Assembly: GCF_000002425.4 (NCBI RefSeq)
Contig: NC_037269.1
Coordinates: 817,543 to 881,542 of the forward strand
Direction: 5' to 3'
DNA: 64,000 bases
DNA from: Physcomitrium patens
Lineage: Eukaryota > Streptophyta > Bryopsida > Funariales > Funariaceae
Positions 40,090 to 53,122 of this stretch are shown here, in pieces. Each line of letters begins with the position of its first letter. The first letter of the stretch is position 1. Made by a program: the position numbers and the translations under genes. The notes beneath the pieces were generated by a model. It was not told the DNA's origin, made no database searches, and saw nothing but the letters and a program-made list of their open reading frames with translations.

Positions 40090-40572
40090 ATATTTGTATA
40101 AACACACACACATATGCTTGAATAGCCACCATGTAAACTACAAATTTTAAAATATGAAAAAATTTGTTCTAATTTTCTTTCTTTCTATTTTTGTGAAATA
40201 ATAAATCTTTAAAAGAATTCAGCTTTTTGGATTTGGATCTCTCTATAGTTTGTGGCTAGATTGACTAATTTTAAAATTTAATCATTATTAAAGAAAAATA
40301 CACATTGCTCTTAAGAAAATTAGTTTAACTGAAACATATGATTGCAGATTAAGAGTTCTCAAAAATGTTAATCAACTGCAATTCAAAATAGTATACAATG
40401 ACTATTATAAAATAATAAATGAGATAAATAATCATTTTTAAACTACAACATTTTTGTGCACATATGTACATACACATCACAGTAATAAATAAATAAATAA
40501 GTGAATATATATACTGTAATAAATTCTCAAACGTAATTACAAGTTTAATTCATCATTGCAAATGTTTTATAA

Positions 40573-40615
<43 letters not shown>

Positions 40616-42254
40616 ATAATGCATAATAACTTCAGAATCTATAAAATACATGGTTTAACTCTAATACAATAATAGAAACTAAAATTCCTAGTACAATGTT
40701 TTAAAATTTAGACTTGAGCAATAAATAAAATAAAATAAAAGATACCAAATAAAATAAATAAATAAAGAGTTAACATCAAATAATTATCAACTACAAATCT
40801 TGCTGAATTGTTTAAAAAAATGTAATTTTTTGAATATGCATCTTTAATTCTGAAATGAAAATTCGACCTATTTTTTTTATATGTTTGTTATCTTCACTTT
40901 ATTTTATATAGTTCCATTATGTAATGATACATGTGACAGAATAGATTCCTGCATTCTCCAAATATATATATATATATATATAGATTTGCACACACTCATT
41001 ATAAAATATAATTTTAATGATAAGCATGAAAAAAACTAAATAGTTTTCCAAAGACAGAATATATTGTAATTCATAACTCACAATAATTCCATGAATTCTA
41101 TTGTTGAATAATCACATGGTTAAGACTTCTGTAAATATAATTTCTCACTAAAATGACTAATACATATTTTATGAAATTCAGGCAAAATAAATTTATGTAT
41201 TCATAGAAATAGAGTAAAAACTGTATTATACTTAAATATTAAAGAAAGAAAACTATCTATTTTTATGGTACTGGAAAACTTGTGGTGCTTATTTGTCAAT
41301 AACTATGGGTAGAACTTATCATCTTTTAATAATATGTTAACTCATTGATATTTTAGGAAAATTTATAAATTTAATATGAATATGTATGCAGAATGTAACA
41401 GTATTATATATATATATATATATATATAGAATGTATTTGTGATAACATAAAACAAAAATGTCACAGAGGTATGTGTAGTGCAATAGAATATTTTTATTAA
41501 CACGGCTTTTTTTTAATCTTTTATTACTTAACTTGATTTCAGAGAATTTAATACATTGTACCAATTCTCTCACTATCAACTTAATAGGTTCAGATTCCAA
41601 ATTATTAAGTTGTTATCATGTGCAGCCATGTTGGTTTTAACACATACAATATTGTCTACAATTTCAAATTCATTTGGATATGCTACTAGCAAATAAGACA
41701 GCCTTCCCTTGAAATTAATTCAAAAAGGAAAAGTACAAGGAAAATAAATAGTAAGTAAGTAAATAAATAATACCATGCATGATGAACTGAAATTTTCAAT
41801 ATCAACACATGTAGTGGTTTCAATGATAATATAAATAGAAACATAATGAATGTAATGTACAATGTTGATCCAATTTGTTCACACTATAAAATATACATTC
41901 ACATCTTCTTCGTCTTCTTCTTTTGTATGATGGCATTATAATTTAGATAACATGTTTGCATATAAACATGTTTTTTGAACAATAGGAATAGAATGGTTAT
42001 AAGTGAGAACGTAGTATTACCTCTCATATTCGGATGTTTTGGAAGCTAGCAATTCTTTGGTACTACCCAACTCATACTCAAGCTCGGAGACTCTTGTTTT
42101 GGCTAGGGTGGTTTTTTCTTGCAAACCATCAATTTCTTTTTTTAGGGTTTCAATATATCCTTTTAAAGCTTCAATTTGGCGCATTGTCTTCTCCTTCTCC
42201 TCATCCGGTTCCAAAACCTTGAGAGGCTAAATAATGGGTATTAGTTAAGTTGTG

Positions 42255-42291
<37 letters not shown>

Positions 42292-43234
42292 TTAGAACTA
42301 CATTAGAATCATTTCTATTATTCTTTTTAATGGAATAGATGGTTTTCTTAAAATCAAAAAAATGATATAATTATTACACTTTTTAAACTTAAATAGGAAA
42401 ATAAAAATGAGGTGGCATGAATATGAAATTAATGAACCAAGCTTGGAATTAGTAACCAAATCTTATTCATATATAAATAAGATTTCCATATATATATATA
42501 TATATCCATGAAATTTTTCAAGGTTTCCATCAAAACATTTTGAATCCCTTTGATATGCAAGATATGAAAAGTTTGAATGTAATTATTTATACTTACACTC
42601 AAACCATGTGAATGGGAAACAAAACAATTTTTAGGTATAAAAATAAAGTTGAATTCTACTTTCCAAAGAAACGAATTCCAAAAAGTAGGTGAAACTTTTT
42701 GGTTTGGGGAAAATTATATTGGACTAAGAATTAAAAGCTACAATAACAGTGGGGTTCAAAAAAATATTGAAAAAAGTACACAGTGTTTTACAACATTAAT
42801 TAATATTATTATTATTATTTAAAAAATCTATAAAGTTTTAAAAAGTCTGAAAAAATCATAAGTAATCTGATTTCATTAATAAAAATAAATAAAAAATAAA
42901 AATATATGTAAAAGGGGGACACGGTTATGGATCACCTCGGAATTAGGACGTGCTGACGCAGCAGCGCCGCGATCCACCACGTCATCGCCCAGATCAGCAA
43001 GTTGCTTTTTCAATGCCCTGTCAGAATATCCAGGCTGTCACTATTCTGAACAATGATAATAATAATACTAATAAAATAAGAAATAAACTTGAACTTATCC
43101 TCAATCCTTCTCTAAAAGCAAATGAATACTTTTGGATGCACTTTTAAAGACAACATCCAAGTAGAAAAGTTTGAGTTGTTTGGTCTTCACGTGTTTTAGA
43201 ATGCTTATCTTGTCATTTTTATTAAATAAAGTTA

Positions 43235-43265
<31 letters not shown>

Positions 43266-43774
43266 CCCTCTGAGGTTAATATTTCCAACTCATCAATTTG
43301 AAAGTTGGAAAAAAAAAATTGTAATAAAAATTTGAAAATTTTTGCAAATAATTGGTAAGAAAGAAAATTTAAAAATAAGAATTATATAAGAATAAGAATA
43401 TAAATGTAACAAAAGAATCCATCAGTCTATTAAATTTTTATTGTTTATTATTATAGAGTTTTATTTCTTTTTCTTTTATTTTTATTTTTTTGTATGCAAT
43501 TCTTACGAATCTCATGAATCCAAGCAAATAATTTTTAAATTACGTTCATTCTCAATGTTATAATATCGTAAAAATTGATACATGAACAAATTAAACTGTT
43601 CATAATTTTAATACATTGTTGTTCTGAGATTCAAGATTTTGAAAAATGAACTCTAATAGATTCACATCAAAATTATAAAATGTGTATAATAATCAAGAGA
43701 AAACTCTGAATTTAATGAGATTCCAATGCTACAATATTTGCACAACATTGATCAATAATATTTATGTTCAAAAA

Positions 43775-43816
<42 letters not shown>

Positions 43817-44517
43817 AAAAAAAATAGATCATGGGACATTCTTCACAATTCATATGCAATGAACTACTGAATTGTCAAATAACAAATAAGAAAAAGGGGA
43901 GTTTTAGGGTTTTGTTAAAATGCTTCACTGAATGTGTTCTTTGGCTTTTGCTTCTTTGTCTTGGGATTCAACGACCATCTGCCATGCTTTATCAAGTTCA
44001 ACCTTCAATTTGCTTATTGTCTTTGCATCTTCTTCATTCAACTTTAATGAACTTGTTACTTTTTTTGCATTCTTTTGAATTTCTCCATTCAATTCGCGAC
44101 ATTTCTTTACTAACCTCTTCTCACTCTCTGTTAAATGAAAATATATGTGTTGTTAGCACATTTACTATATACATTAAAATAATTATGTATTGAATGAAGG
44201 TTAATTTCTATAAATAAAAAAGATATATTTATAAATCTTTTGCATTAGAAATTTCCAAAAGCAATAAACAGCTTTCAAAAACTGTTTTGTGAAAAAGGAT
44301 TTATTTGTTGAATTTTTATTGTTTGTTATACCATGTGATTTTCTCAAGGCACGATGAATTTTCTCATATTCTTCGCGAAATCTATCAAAACTTCTATCCC
44401 CCTCAAGCTCCGTCAATACCTAGAGATGATTTGAGTGCTTGTTTAGAATTCAACTATGAAGTTGATACAATCATAAATTATGCATTTTAATCTATAAGCA
44501 AAAAGACTCTTCATTGA

Positions 44518-44554
<37 letters not shown>

Positions 44555-44710
44555 TTAAATTATTATTTTATCATTGAAATTGTAGTGAATCTTCAATGGA
44601 GGTGTTTTGAATATTACCTCTTGAAAGTCGCGTTCTAAGGAATCAAAGATCCATGATTCCAAAGTAGGTTGAGGAGGAGCATCTATTGGTTCTTTTTCAA
44701 TCTCCGCCAT
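33036..44710 (-). CDS. CFAP58: CFAP58, cilia- and flagella-associated protein 58 (complete, 15 exons, 853 aa)
   Basis: Exons in order: 44710-44618, 44419-44332, 44127-43929, 43017-42936, 42226-42021, 39750-39549, 39172-39029, 38781-38581, 38372-38184, 37850-37578, 37040-36840, 36548-36309, 35897-35757, 35171-34995, 33161-33036. All junctions are GT-AG with matching phase, and the sum is 854 codons with stop. CFAP58 is an almost entirely coiled-coil axonemal protein of about 870 aa in animals, needed for sperm tail formation. Signatures seen: the start MAEIEKEP then SLERDFQE and LEGDRSFDRFREEYEKIH; SEKRLVKKCRELN; LKQQQNNNEAIRSERNIYSK with SAQDEIKEMKRK; ELENPLNVHRWRKLEGSDP; LLIQDKEKLYAELCGVLAKQ; and a short Lys-rich C-terminal exon. 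Coding sequence is markedly AT-rich, and the 5' half has introns up to 2.3 kb carrying several (TA)n tracts. In a moss it should act only in sperm. The exon model is firm; no gap in the family alignment was noticed. Confidence 0.93.
39751..42020 (-). other. Largest CFAP58 intron, rich in (TA)n tracts
   Basis: This 2.27-kb intron separates exon 42226-42021 (ending in phase 2 within an Arg codon) from exon 39750-39549. It is highly AT-rich and holds at least four long (TA)n runs, near 40058-40085, 40578-40611, 40963-40982 and 41405-41428. A (TAAA)-like stretch lies at 40484-40500. No ORF in it has coding character. I see no element termini. Confidence 0.75.
43234..43265. repeat. Long poly-T tract
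   Basis: About 30 consecutive T on the plus strand (poly-A on the gene strand), in the CFAP58 intron between exons 44127-43929 and 43017-42936. A similar tract is at 55437-55457. A poly-A remnant of a retrocopy was considered, but no target-site duplication or coding relic was noticed beside it. Confidence 0.85.
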
Positions 44711-47083
44711 AATGTAAAATCAATAACTAAATATCACTTCTTCTTTTTTTTTTCATGATATTGGAATAGCTAACATTGTAATTCTTTTTTTATAAATTGA
44801 AGTAAAATACCATTGAAGAAAAATCATTGTACATGTCACTCTATGGTTTTTATTATTGTTTATTTCTTCCATCTCCACATTTTACACAGCATAAACATTT
44901 GAAAAACTCTAATGATTCAAGATCTTTAATTTTTTTTAAAACTGATATTACAAGGATTTTCTATTTCAAGTCACAATTCATTCTTCATCCTGAATTTTCT
45001 TTCACAATATCTTTCACAATATGAATTTTTGAACACCATCTTTGAAATGACATTTATAATCAGAAGGCAGAGGAATTTTTTTGCTGTAAATGTGTTAATC
45101 AGAATAATTGCTCTCAATCACAATATTTTGAAAATTAGGTTAAAAACACAAAATTTTCTACAAGTTTTCAAATTCAATCAAACGAAGCTTAACAAAAAAT
45201 TTCCAAATTCATTATTCAACGAAAATATTTGAACTTTGACAAAATCCTTTCCATCACGTACAGCTTATTAACCACAATGTGTATTATTTAATATTCATAT
45301 GCTATAATTTCTATGCTGATCTTTTAAATTATGTACTAAGTAAACATCTTCACAAACGTTATAAGAAATAAGTGCTCTCGTTTCAGAATGCATATTAAAA
45401 TATTCTGACAATTTTCATCAGTTTCTTTCAAATCTTTTGTATTCTCTCAATTTTAATTTTTTGATTTAATTGTGATTATTCCAATTCAATCAATGCAAAA
45501 GTAAACTAATATTTCATTGTGAAATTTATTAAATCAGAATTGAAATCAAACTAGATTTTTTATTTTTTTATTTTTTTATTTTTTTAATGCATCAATAGAA
45601 TTATCCCATTCTGTTTGATGGAATGATAATTTCTATTTATGAAATAACAATTTAGAATAACCATATTCAATCTTTCATGTACAAGATTAAACTTATTGGG
45701 TCTTATGGTTTATTACTTCGCATTGAACTACATCTTATCCTTAAAGAGACACACTTGAAGTTTGAATTTATTTTAATATTCCAAATTTTAATTCTGTATA
45801 TTTAATTTCATTCGAATTCTCTGATTATGTCAACCTACCAACAAGTAAAAGTATGCTAAAATACAGAGATTGCATGGATGAAGCAATGTTGAAATAAAAA
45901 AATAAAAAAAAATAAAAAAAAACATATTTCCAAATAGTTACAGTAATCCTTTTTAAATACAGTAATATATGATCCTGCACAATGTACTTATGTCTGAATT
46001 TTTATCCTTTCGTGTACAAATGGAGAAGTAGTCATCTTTTCTCCTTTTATATTAATCTTGTGTGTTTTACAAGTGTTAAACCAGTATGATTTTTCTTTTT
46101 ATTTTTGTTTTTTAAACTTATAATTTTATATCATAGAATCAAATAGTTGGATATTTTGAGATAAATTTTTAAAATAAAATTTTAGTAAATACGTGTTTAT
46201 GTAGAAATTAATATACATGTGTTGGTTTTTTATTTCTTATAAACTAATAAAATAATAAAAATTTGGCTTTGATTTCAGTTTAAAAAGAGTGAACTTGGGT
46301 TGGAATTGCAGAAAGAATGATTGCCAAAATTGCTCTTATTTCCATGACTTTGCATGTGCTACAAATGTTTCAAATTATTATTATAAAAATTACAAAATAA
46401 CTCATTTAGAAATGTTTTGCTAACACTGGTCTGATTAAATAAAGTCAGAGTAAACAAATCAAAAGTTCTAAGTGATTAACCCTATCACCAATGTGGAATT
46501 TGTGCTACATGTTTTTGTATCTGAAGAAAGCTAATTATCACACTGATCTTCACACTATTTTATTTTCTTTGAAAGTGAGTCATGAGTGTCATTTTCCATC
46601 AAAAAAATGCAAAAGATAGGGTGAAGTGTTGGAAAACAATCGCATCGATGCACAAATTCTGAACTACTGTGGGACGCAAAATCCAGAATCCATCAAACTC
46701 TAAATCAATTACTCAAATCAGTTCCAAACCAAATATAGATAAACGTGTGATTTACGATGCAAAAGTTACAACAACACTTGAACTCTAAAACAACATTCCG
46801 AAGAAACCTTCTGTCACGTTCCTCACATTCAAATCGACAGTAGTGCACGAAATCATTCAACACTTGTTTTGGAATGAAATGAACCTCAACAATGAGGCCA
46901 CTGTTTTCAACGCAAGGTCTGCCAATCAGCTGAAGAAGAAGATCAGATATCAACAAGCCAACTGCATCACAAACCAACCTCCGAACGCTTGCAACACAAA
47001 CTGTAAAAAAGACAAACATGGTTTCAAGTCATTGTATCACGACTAGCAAACAAACAAACATCCCGAAGTATGAAAAAACATAA
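44711..47083. other. CFAP58 upstream region and AT-rich intergenic DNA
   Basis: The CFAP58 promoter should lie just right of 44710, but no TATA box or telo-box stands out there. The rest is AT-rich without a supported gene. From about 46500 to 47083 complexity rises, which fits the 3' UTR of the minus-strand WD40 gene ending at 47084. The ORFs at 46705-47019 (-) and 46843-47046 (+) overlap each other and neither is convincing. Confidence 0.55.
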
Positions 47084-48061
47084 TCACTTGGGTTTCAGTT
47101 GGGCTTCCAGGAGGTCGATCTTCGACAACAGCGAGGAACCGAGGTGGGCAGCCTTCAGCGTCACCGACAGCGACGACGACGACGGATGCAGCACCGACTG
47201 ATGCTGCTTGAGCTCGGGATCATGCGAGGAGGAGCTGTGGAATCGGTGCGTCACAATCCCTGACTTCGTCTGCTGCAAGTGCGCTTGGAGTACTTTCGGC
47301 ATCACTGCGGGATGGTCCCTCTCGTATTGGCTCATGTAAGGCTTGGCGTCGTCGCCCCAGTTGATCGCCTCCTCCGCTGGGGTGGTGGCCGCGACCCCGT
47401 TGCTTTCCTCTTTATCATGGATCTGGGGCTTGTTCCTACCTGAAGAGGAGATGGAGGAGGAGGAGGTTGCGGTGGCGAGAGAGGCTGCGTCGGGGATGAG
47501 CCACACGCAGAGTGTCAAGTCCCAGGAGCTAGACAAGTACTGATTGCGCGTGCTGATGTGCACCATGGCGTGGACCTGGTCCTGGTGGCCGGAGAAGGAG
47601 ACCAGCTCCTGGAATGAGGCCAGGCTGAACATGTGGATGGAGGCGTCGTGCAGCGTGCACAGCAGCAGCGCGTCGTTGTGCTCGTCCACCAGCAGCGACG
47701 TGATCGCCTGGTTGCGGTAGTTTAAGGTGTTCATAGGGGCCGCCGTTTCCGGGTTCCAGGTGCTCACGGTTCCGGCGCTTCCGCCCGTGACCCACAGTCC
47801 CTCATTCGACCTGCACCATTTCACCTGGCCAAACGCGACCAGCAACACCGTCAACAACAACACCCAGTCAGTGATTCTCGCCGACACTGGTGAACTTGCA
47901 TATACAGAGCCACGCCGCACTTCTTATCGACAGTGCGTGTTCTTACTGTTTGCCACTGTCGGTGGATTCACAATGCGGATTCAGAAGTCGGATGGAACAA
48001 GTCTGTGCATGGACGATACTCTTAATGTTCTTTTTAATGACACACACACACAAATACATAC

Positions 48062-48108
<47 letters not shown>

Positions 48109-51100
48109 TATATAGAAAGATAAACGATGATGAAGGAAGTTGATTAATAAGAAAGCAGTTGTGCAGGAGGATGCAGTGGATGTATCAGTAATGTTCACTG
48201 TAGTGTTGTCTGTTCGATGGATTTCAGTCAGACTCTTAACTGCGCAAAAGTTTGTGATCACCCAGCCAATCTCAAGATTTGAGGTGTGCTGTATTATTTG
48301 AAGGCCAAGTAAATTATATATATATATATATATATATTGACAATTCAAAATCATACTTTGATGCATATGTTATTGAATAAAAAAGCAGAAAATTTACTCA
48401 ATGACTGTTAGATAACCTGAAGACGGATAAGTAAATGAATTCAATCTTGAACCGAAAAATTATTTCTCATTTTTATGATAAAAATATGAGAAAACATGAT
48501 TATTCAAGTAAGTGCTAAGTAACCCATGAACGATTGTTTTGCTAACTCATGTAATATCTCTATGTTCTACCACAATTACTCATTGGCCACACAATATTGA
48601 AACTATTTGTAAGTAATCAATTCTGTAAATATCACATTACAAAATGACTACTGAAAATCATGTGTGATATGTGAACTGTCTTTCAAGTGTAAAAACAGTA
48701 ACTTTCATTGTGATTTATTTTCTTACTCTAATGCACTGAAGAGATTTGAGAATGATTAATTGAGTGCAAATAAAATGAAAGAAAATAAATGTAGACTTAA
48801 AACAGAGAGTGAAAAAAAACAAAATCAATGATAAGTCAAGCCATAATTATTTTAACACATAAATGATAATTCAACTAGAACATATCAAACACATTGTTAT
48901 TTATAATTTTTAATTCTTCAAGGATTTATTATTGAAGTAAAAAAATTTAAATAAAAATTTACAAAAATTTATAGTAAAAATCATATAAAAGAACTAATTT
49001 GTATTAATGTAGAAAATCAAAGTATTCAAATCCAAACAATTAAATACAATTATGCACTCAAAAGTACGTAATTTGGTTCTTTTATAAATGTTCTTAATAA
49101 ATGAATAAATAACCTTTTTATATAAAAAAATTCAAGTCATTACATAAAAAATTAAAGCAGAAAGAATTAATAATAATCACAGTGAATCTTATACATACAC
49201 ACATGTAAATGTTTGCATGAGTGTATATATATATAAATATATATATGAACACAAACCATAACTATTTCTTCTGGTAATTCCCCGTGCAGGAGGTACTTGG
49301 TTTGTTTAGTAAATTCATTCCACACTTTGACAATATTGCTCCCACCACATGTTGCCAATTCTTCCCTTGAATCACTATATGCCATGTCCTACATATGTAT
49401 ATACAATAACAATTAAATAAATAAACTGGAACACCAGTATCAATTATAAGCATGTTATGCAAATATTCTAAATCCACATTACTGAGTAAAACACAAACAA
49501 ATAAAAAAGTTAAAAGTACTAATATTTATAAATGTATAGAGTTTCTTGTTGCGATCAAATGTAGCATTCAATACCTCCCAAAACTTAAGGATTATTGTGT
49601 TACATGTAAATTTTGATTTTTGAAATGTTGTATATTTGTATATACACTATTACAAAATAAACTCATATGATAGTGGTTAACATTTCAAAATGTAATATAT
49701 AAAAATAAATTAAACAATTTACACACCTGGAACGGGAACTCAGAACCAAATTGAACTGTGTCTATCACCAAGCGCGTGCACATATTCCACCACTTCAATG
49801 TCTTATCTGCTGATGCAGAAACTACCACCTGCCTCACAATCATCATGGTCATTCCACATGGAAACACCTTGCTCTCTCTCTTTTTCTTTCTTTCCCTTTA
49901 TAACAATTTAACCAGTTTGAGGGGGTAAATGTCTCTTCAGTCATGAAACCAACACAACAATGTCACAAATTCCAAATTAACCACTCTGCCCAATTAAGAA
50001 CATAAAAAGTAGATTCTAGGAACTGAAAAAGGTTCATTTTCTTTCTTTCTTTTTTACACGTTTAGGGTTTTCAAAAGTTAGGGTTTTGAGATCTTGCAGT
50101 ATATCAGGAATTGAACAATTATGAAGGTGGGTTGGGTAATTTGGGGGGGTACCAGTTTCTTGCAAGCAGCCAAGCCCACAACCATGTCTGTATGCCCTTT
50201 CATAAGATCAGGTCCTTTGGCACACATATCCCCACCTCTCCATGGTGGAATGTTTTGCTGGGAATCCATACTCCACACACGAATCAACGGATCTGTTGAC
50301 CCTGTTAGCCACAGTATCACCAAATTAAAAAGTAACCCAATATCTCCCCCGAAAAAACCCACAAAAACCCATTAAAAAAATCATCAGAAAAAGTGAAAGT
50401 TCATGGTGAGCCAATGCAGCATGTACCTGTGAGGAGGAGATCGAGCTCAGGGTGGTAGAGAATGCAGACTATAGCACAGGAGGGCTTCCGAGTAAGTTCC
50501 TCCTGCGTCCATAGGTCCTTGTGCGGCTCGGCTTCAGGGATCCAGCGCAGGATGGACCCATCACTGGACCCGCTATACACTTCCAGCTCTGCCTCCGCGG
50601 GATTAGGCACCAGCACGGGTTTCCCCGACCCGTCCTCTCGCAGCCCCTTCGCATTGAAGCGGATTTCCCGTTCCCGGGGGTCCGCGGGCGCGGGCTTCAG
50701 CGCTTTCCCCGGTTGCACATTGGACAGGTCCCGGCGCAGGAGCCGCTCCGTGAGCGGCCTCCGGTGGGCGACTACCAGGGCCTGGATCCAGTTGGCGTGA
50801 CCGTGGAGGACGCGGTGGGGGATGAGGCAGTCGTACCTCCACACGATTACTTCGTGCTCCACCTCCGAGAGACCTATCACCATGTCTTTCCCCTCCACGT
50901 GGTACACCTGGCAGATCACGTGCTCATTCCGTAGATGAAACACGAGGGGATGAAGCGATAAATGAATTATGTTTTTTACTATTTTATATATATTTCCGTT
51001 TAAAGCTCACTCCTGCAACAAAACTGGGTTCCGTTTGCTGAGTTGGCGTCTAATTTTGTTTTTATTTTATTTATTTACCTTGTGAAGGAGGAGGTCATGG

Positions 51101-51712
51101 AGTTGTGACGTGTCAGCCACCCATTGAGTGATAATGGCGGGAGCAACAGGGTCAATCACCACTACCGACCTACCTTACCCTCCCAAACACACATCATGGT
51201 TTAGAGGTGTAGAATTTGGGGTTATAGGGTTTAGGATTTAAGAGTTTTAGAATTTAAGAGTTTAGGGTTGAAGATTAAGGTTTTAGGGTTTTGGGATTTA
51301 AGAGTTTAATGTTTAAGACTTAGGTTTTAGGGTTTTAGGATTTGGGGTTTGATGTTGTGGTTTCATATTTAGACACAACACACAACACACATTTTTGTAG
51401 GTGGGTAAGTAGGTAGGTAGGTTTAGGGACCTGTGTTTGCCACAAACCCAGTAGGTGTGAGTGGAAGGGAGGTAGGCAATGGAGGTGATGAGGTTGGTGA
51501 GGTTTGGGAATGAGTCAAGGCGATGGCCCTCGGGGCTCCAAATGTTAAGGGACCCATCGTACCCTCCTGTCACCAATAAATTTGCATCCATATCAAATGC
51601 TGCGGCTGTCACTCCCCCCTGGACTCCCAACATACATCACCAAGTACACCTGTGTAAATTAATAGGCAATGGATTTGCCGAGAGAATTATTAAGTAATGC
51701 AATTGCTTTAAT

Positions 51713-51749
<37 letters not shown>

Positions 51750-52027
51750 GTTTGGAGGACTGGGGTTTAGGCAGAGATTAATGTGAACAATGGTTGTGGA
51801 TTTGTTTTGTCAAAAGTTGGAATTGGGTAGAAAAAGAGAAATGTTGTGTACCTCATGGGCACAATTAACTTTTCTGACTGTTTCCTCTGGTCTGTCACTC
51901 TCAAACATGCATATGGTTCTGTCTACGCTGCAAAAAAAATTAAATTTAAATTAAAAATTTAAAATAAGTTCACATGAATTTAAGACTCGATTCACATCCA
52001 CTATGTAAAAAATATTAAAAACAACAA

Positions 52028-52066
<39 letters not shown>

Positions 52067-53085
52067 CACATCCATAGATAAATAAAAGGGAAGGAAGAAT
52101 GAAGGAGTCTGTGTTCACACCCAGTGGTGAATACTTTTCCTTTTCGGGAGCAACAAATAGCTTGAACTATATCTTCATGGGCTAGGACACAGTATACAAA
52201 TTCCAAAAATTTGACCTACAATGGATCCTATCAATAAAAAGAAAAACATATACTTGTGTGTGTCTTACAAAGTATGAAATTGGTTGCATCAATTGATTAT
52301 ATTGTAAGCTTCACCAAAATAAATACACACACGCACAAATTTTGTATGTCATTTATATTCATTATTTCAGAACTATACACACATATAATTCAACATGTAT
52401 TTATTTATTTATTTATTTATTTTCCATACATAGTTGGATGCTTTTTTTTCAGAATCCATTTGCATGTAGTTTTTTGAAGGGCGCAACACTTTAAAAATTT
52501 GTACAACACCACGACCTCCAGCAAACAACTGCCTTTGTTTTGAATCCCATGCTAAGCAGTAGACTGGACCACCATACTCTATAACCTGTTTCAAAAACAA
52601 CAAAAGGAAAAGAAATAAAATTAAAATTAAAGAAAGTAAAGACCTTCTTCTCCCTGTGCCCTGAACTTTACTTGAATAAGCAATGTTTGGTACGAACAAC
52701 TCCATTATGTAGTTTGAAAAAAAATTAAAAATTAAAAAAACACGGATGAGAAACATAAGTTCACACAAAGTGAAGATCTGTGTTCATTATTTATTGTTTT
52801 ATTTTTCTAGCTCATTATAATGCATGCCCTAAACCCACACAGGAATAGTGACATAATATAATATAATATAATTTGCAGCTTACCTGAAGGAGCCGTCCAG
52901 TGTCATTCCAAGTGAGAATGGTGGCATCAAGAGAACATGAGAAGAGCATTTTCACAGGATTGGGCACATATATCAACCCCATTACCCAATTGGAGTGGGA
53001 CTGTTGCAAACGTAGTTGCCGCCCGGATTCCATGTCCCATGCCTTAAAAATAAAATAAAATAAAATAAAATCTTTATCCTGCTAA

Positions 53086-53122
<37 letters not shown>

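Noticed and set aside
43234..43265. Poly-T and poly-A tracts (also 30576-30601, 34127-34146 and 55437-55457) as retroelement tails
   Set aside because: No target-site duplications, coding relics or paired structure were seen nearby.
47727..48123. Plus-strand ORFs near the WD40 gene's last intron
   Set aside because: They overlap the opposite-strand exon, then run into a GA/TA microsatellite; composition is not coding-like.
50401..50943. Overlapping ORFs on the plus strand across the GC-rich WD40 exon (for example 50462-50800 and 50521-50934)
   Set aside because: They are antisense shadows of a GC-rich coding exon; the minus frame carries WD-repeat motifs and matching splice phases.
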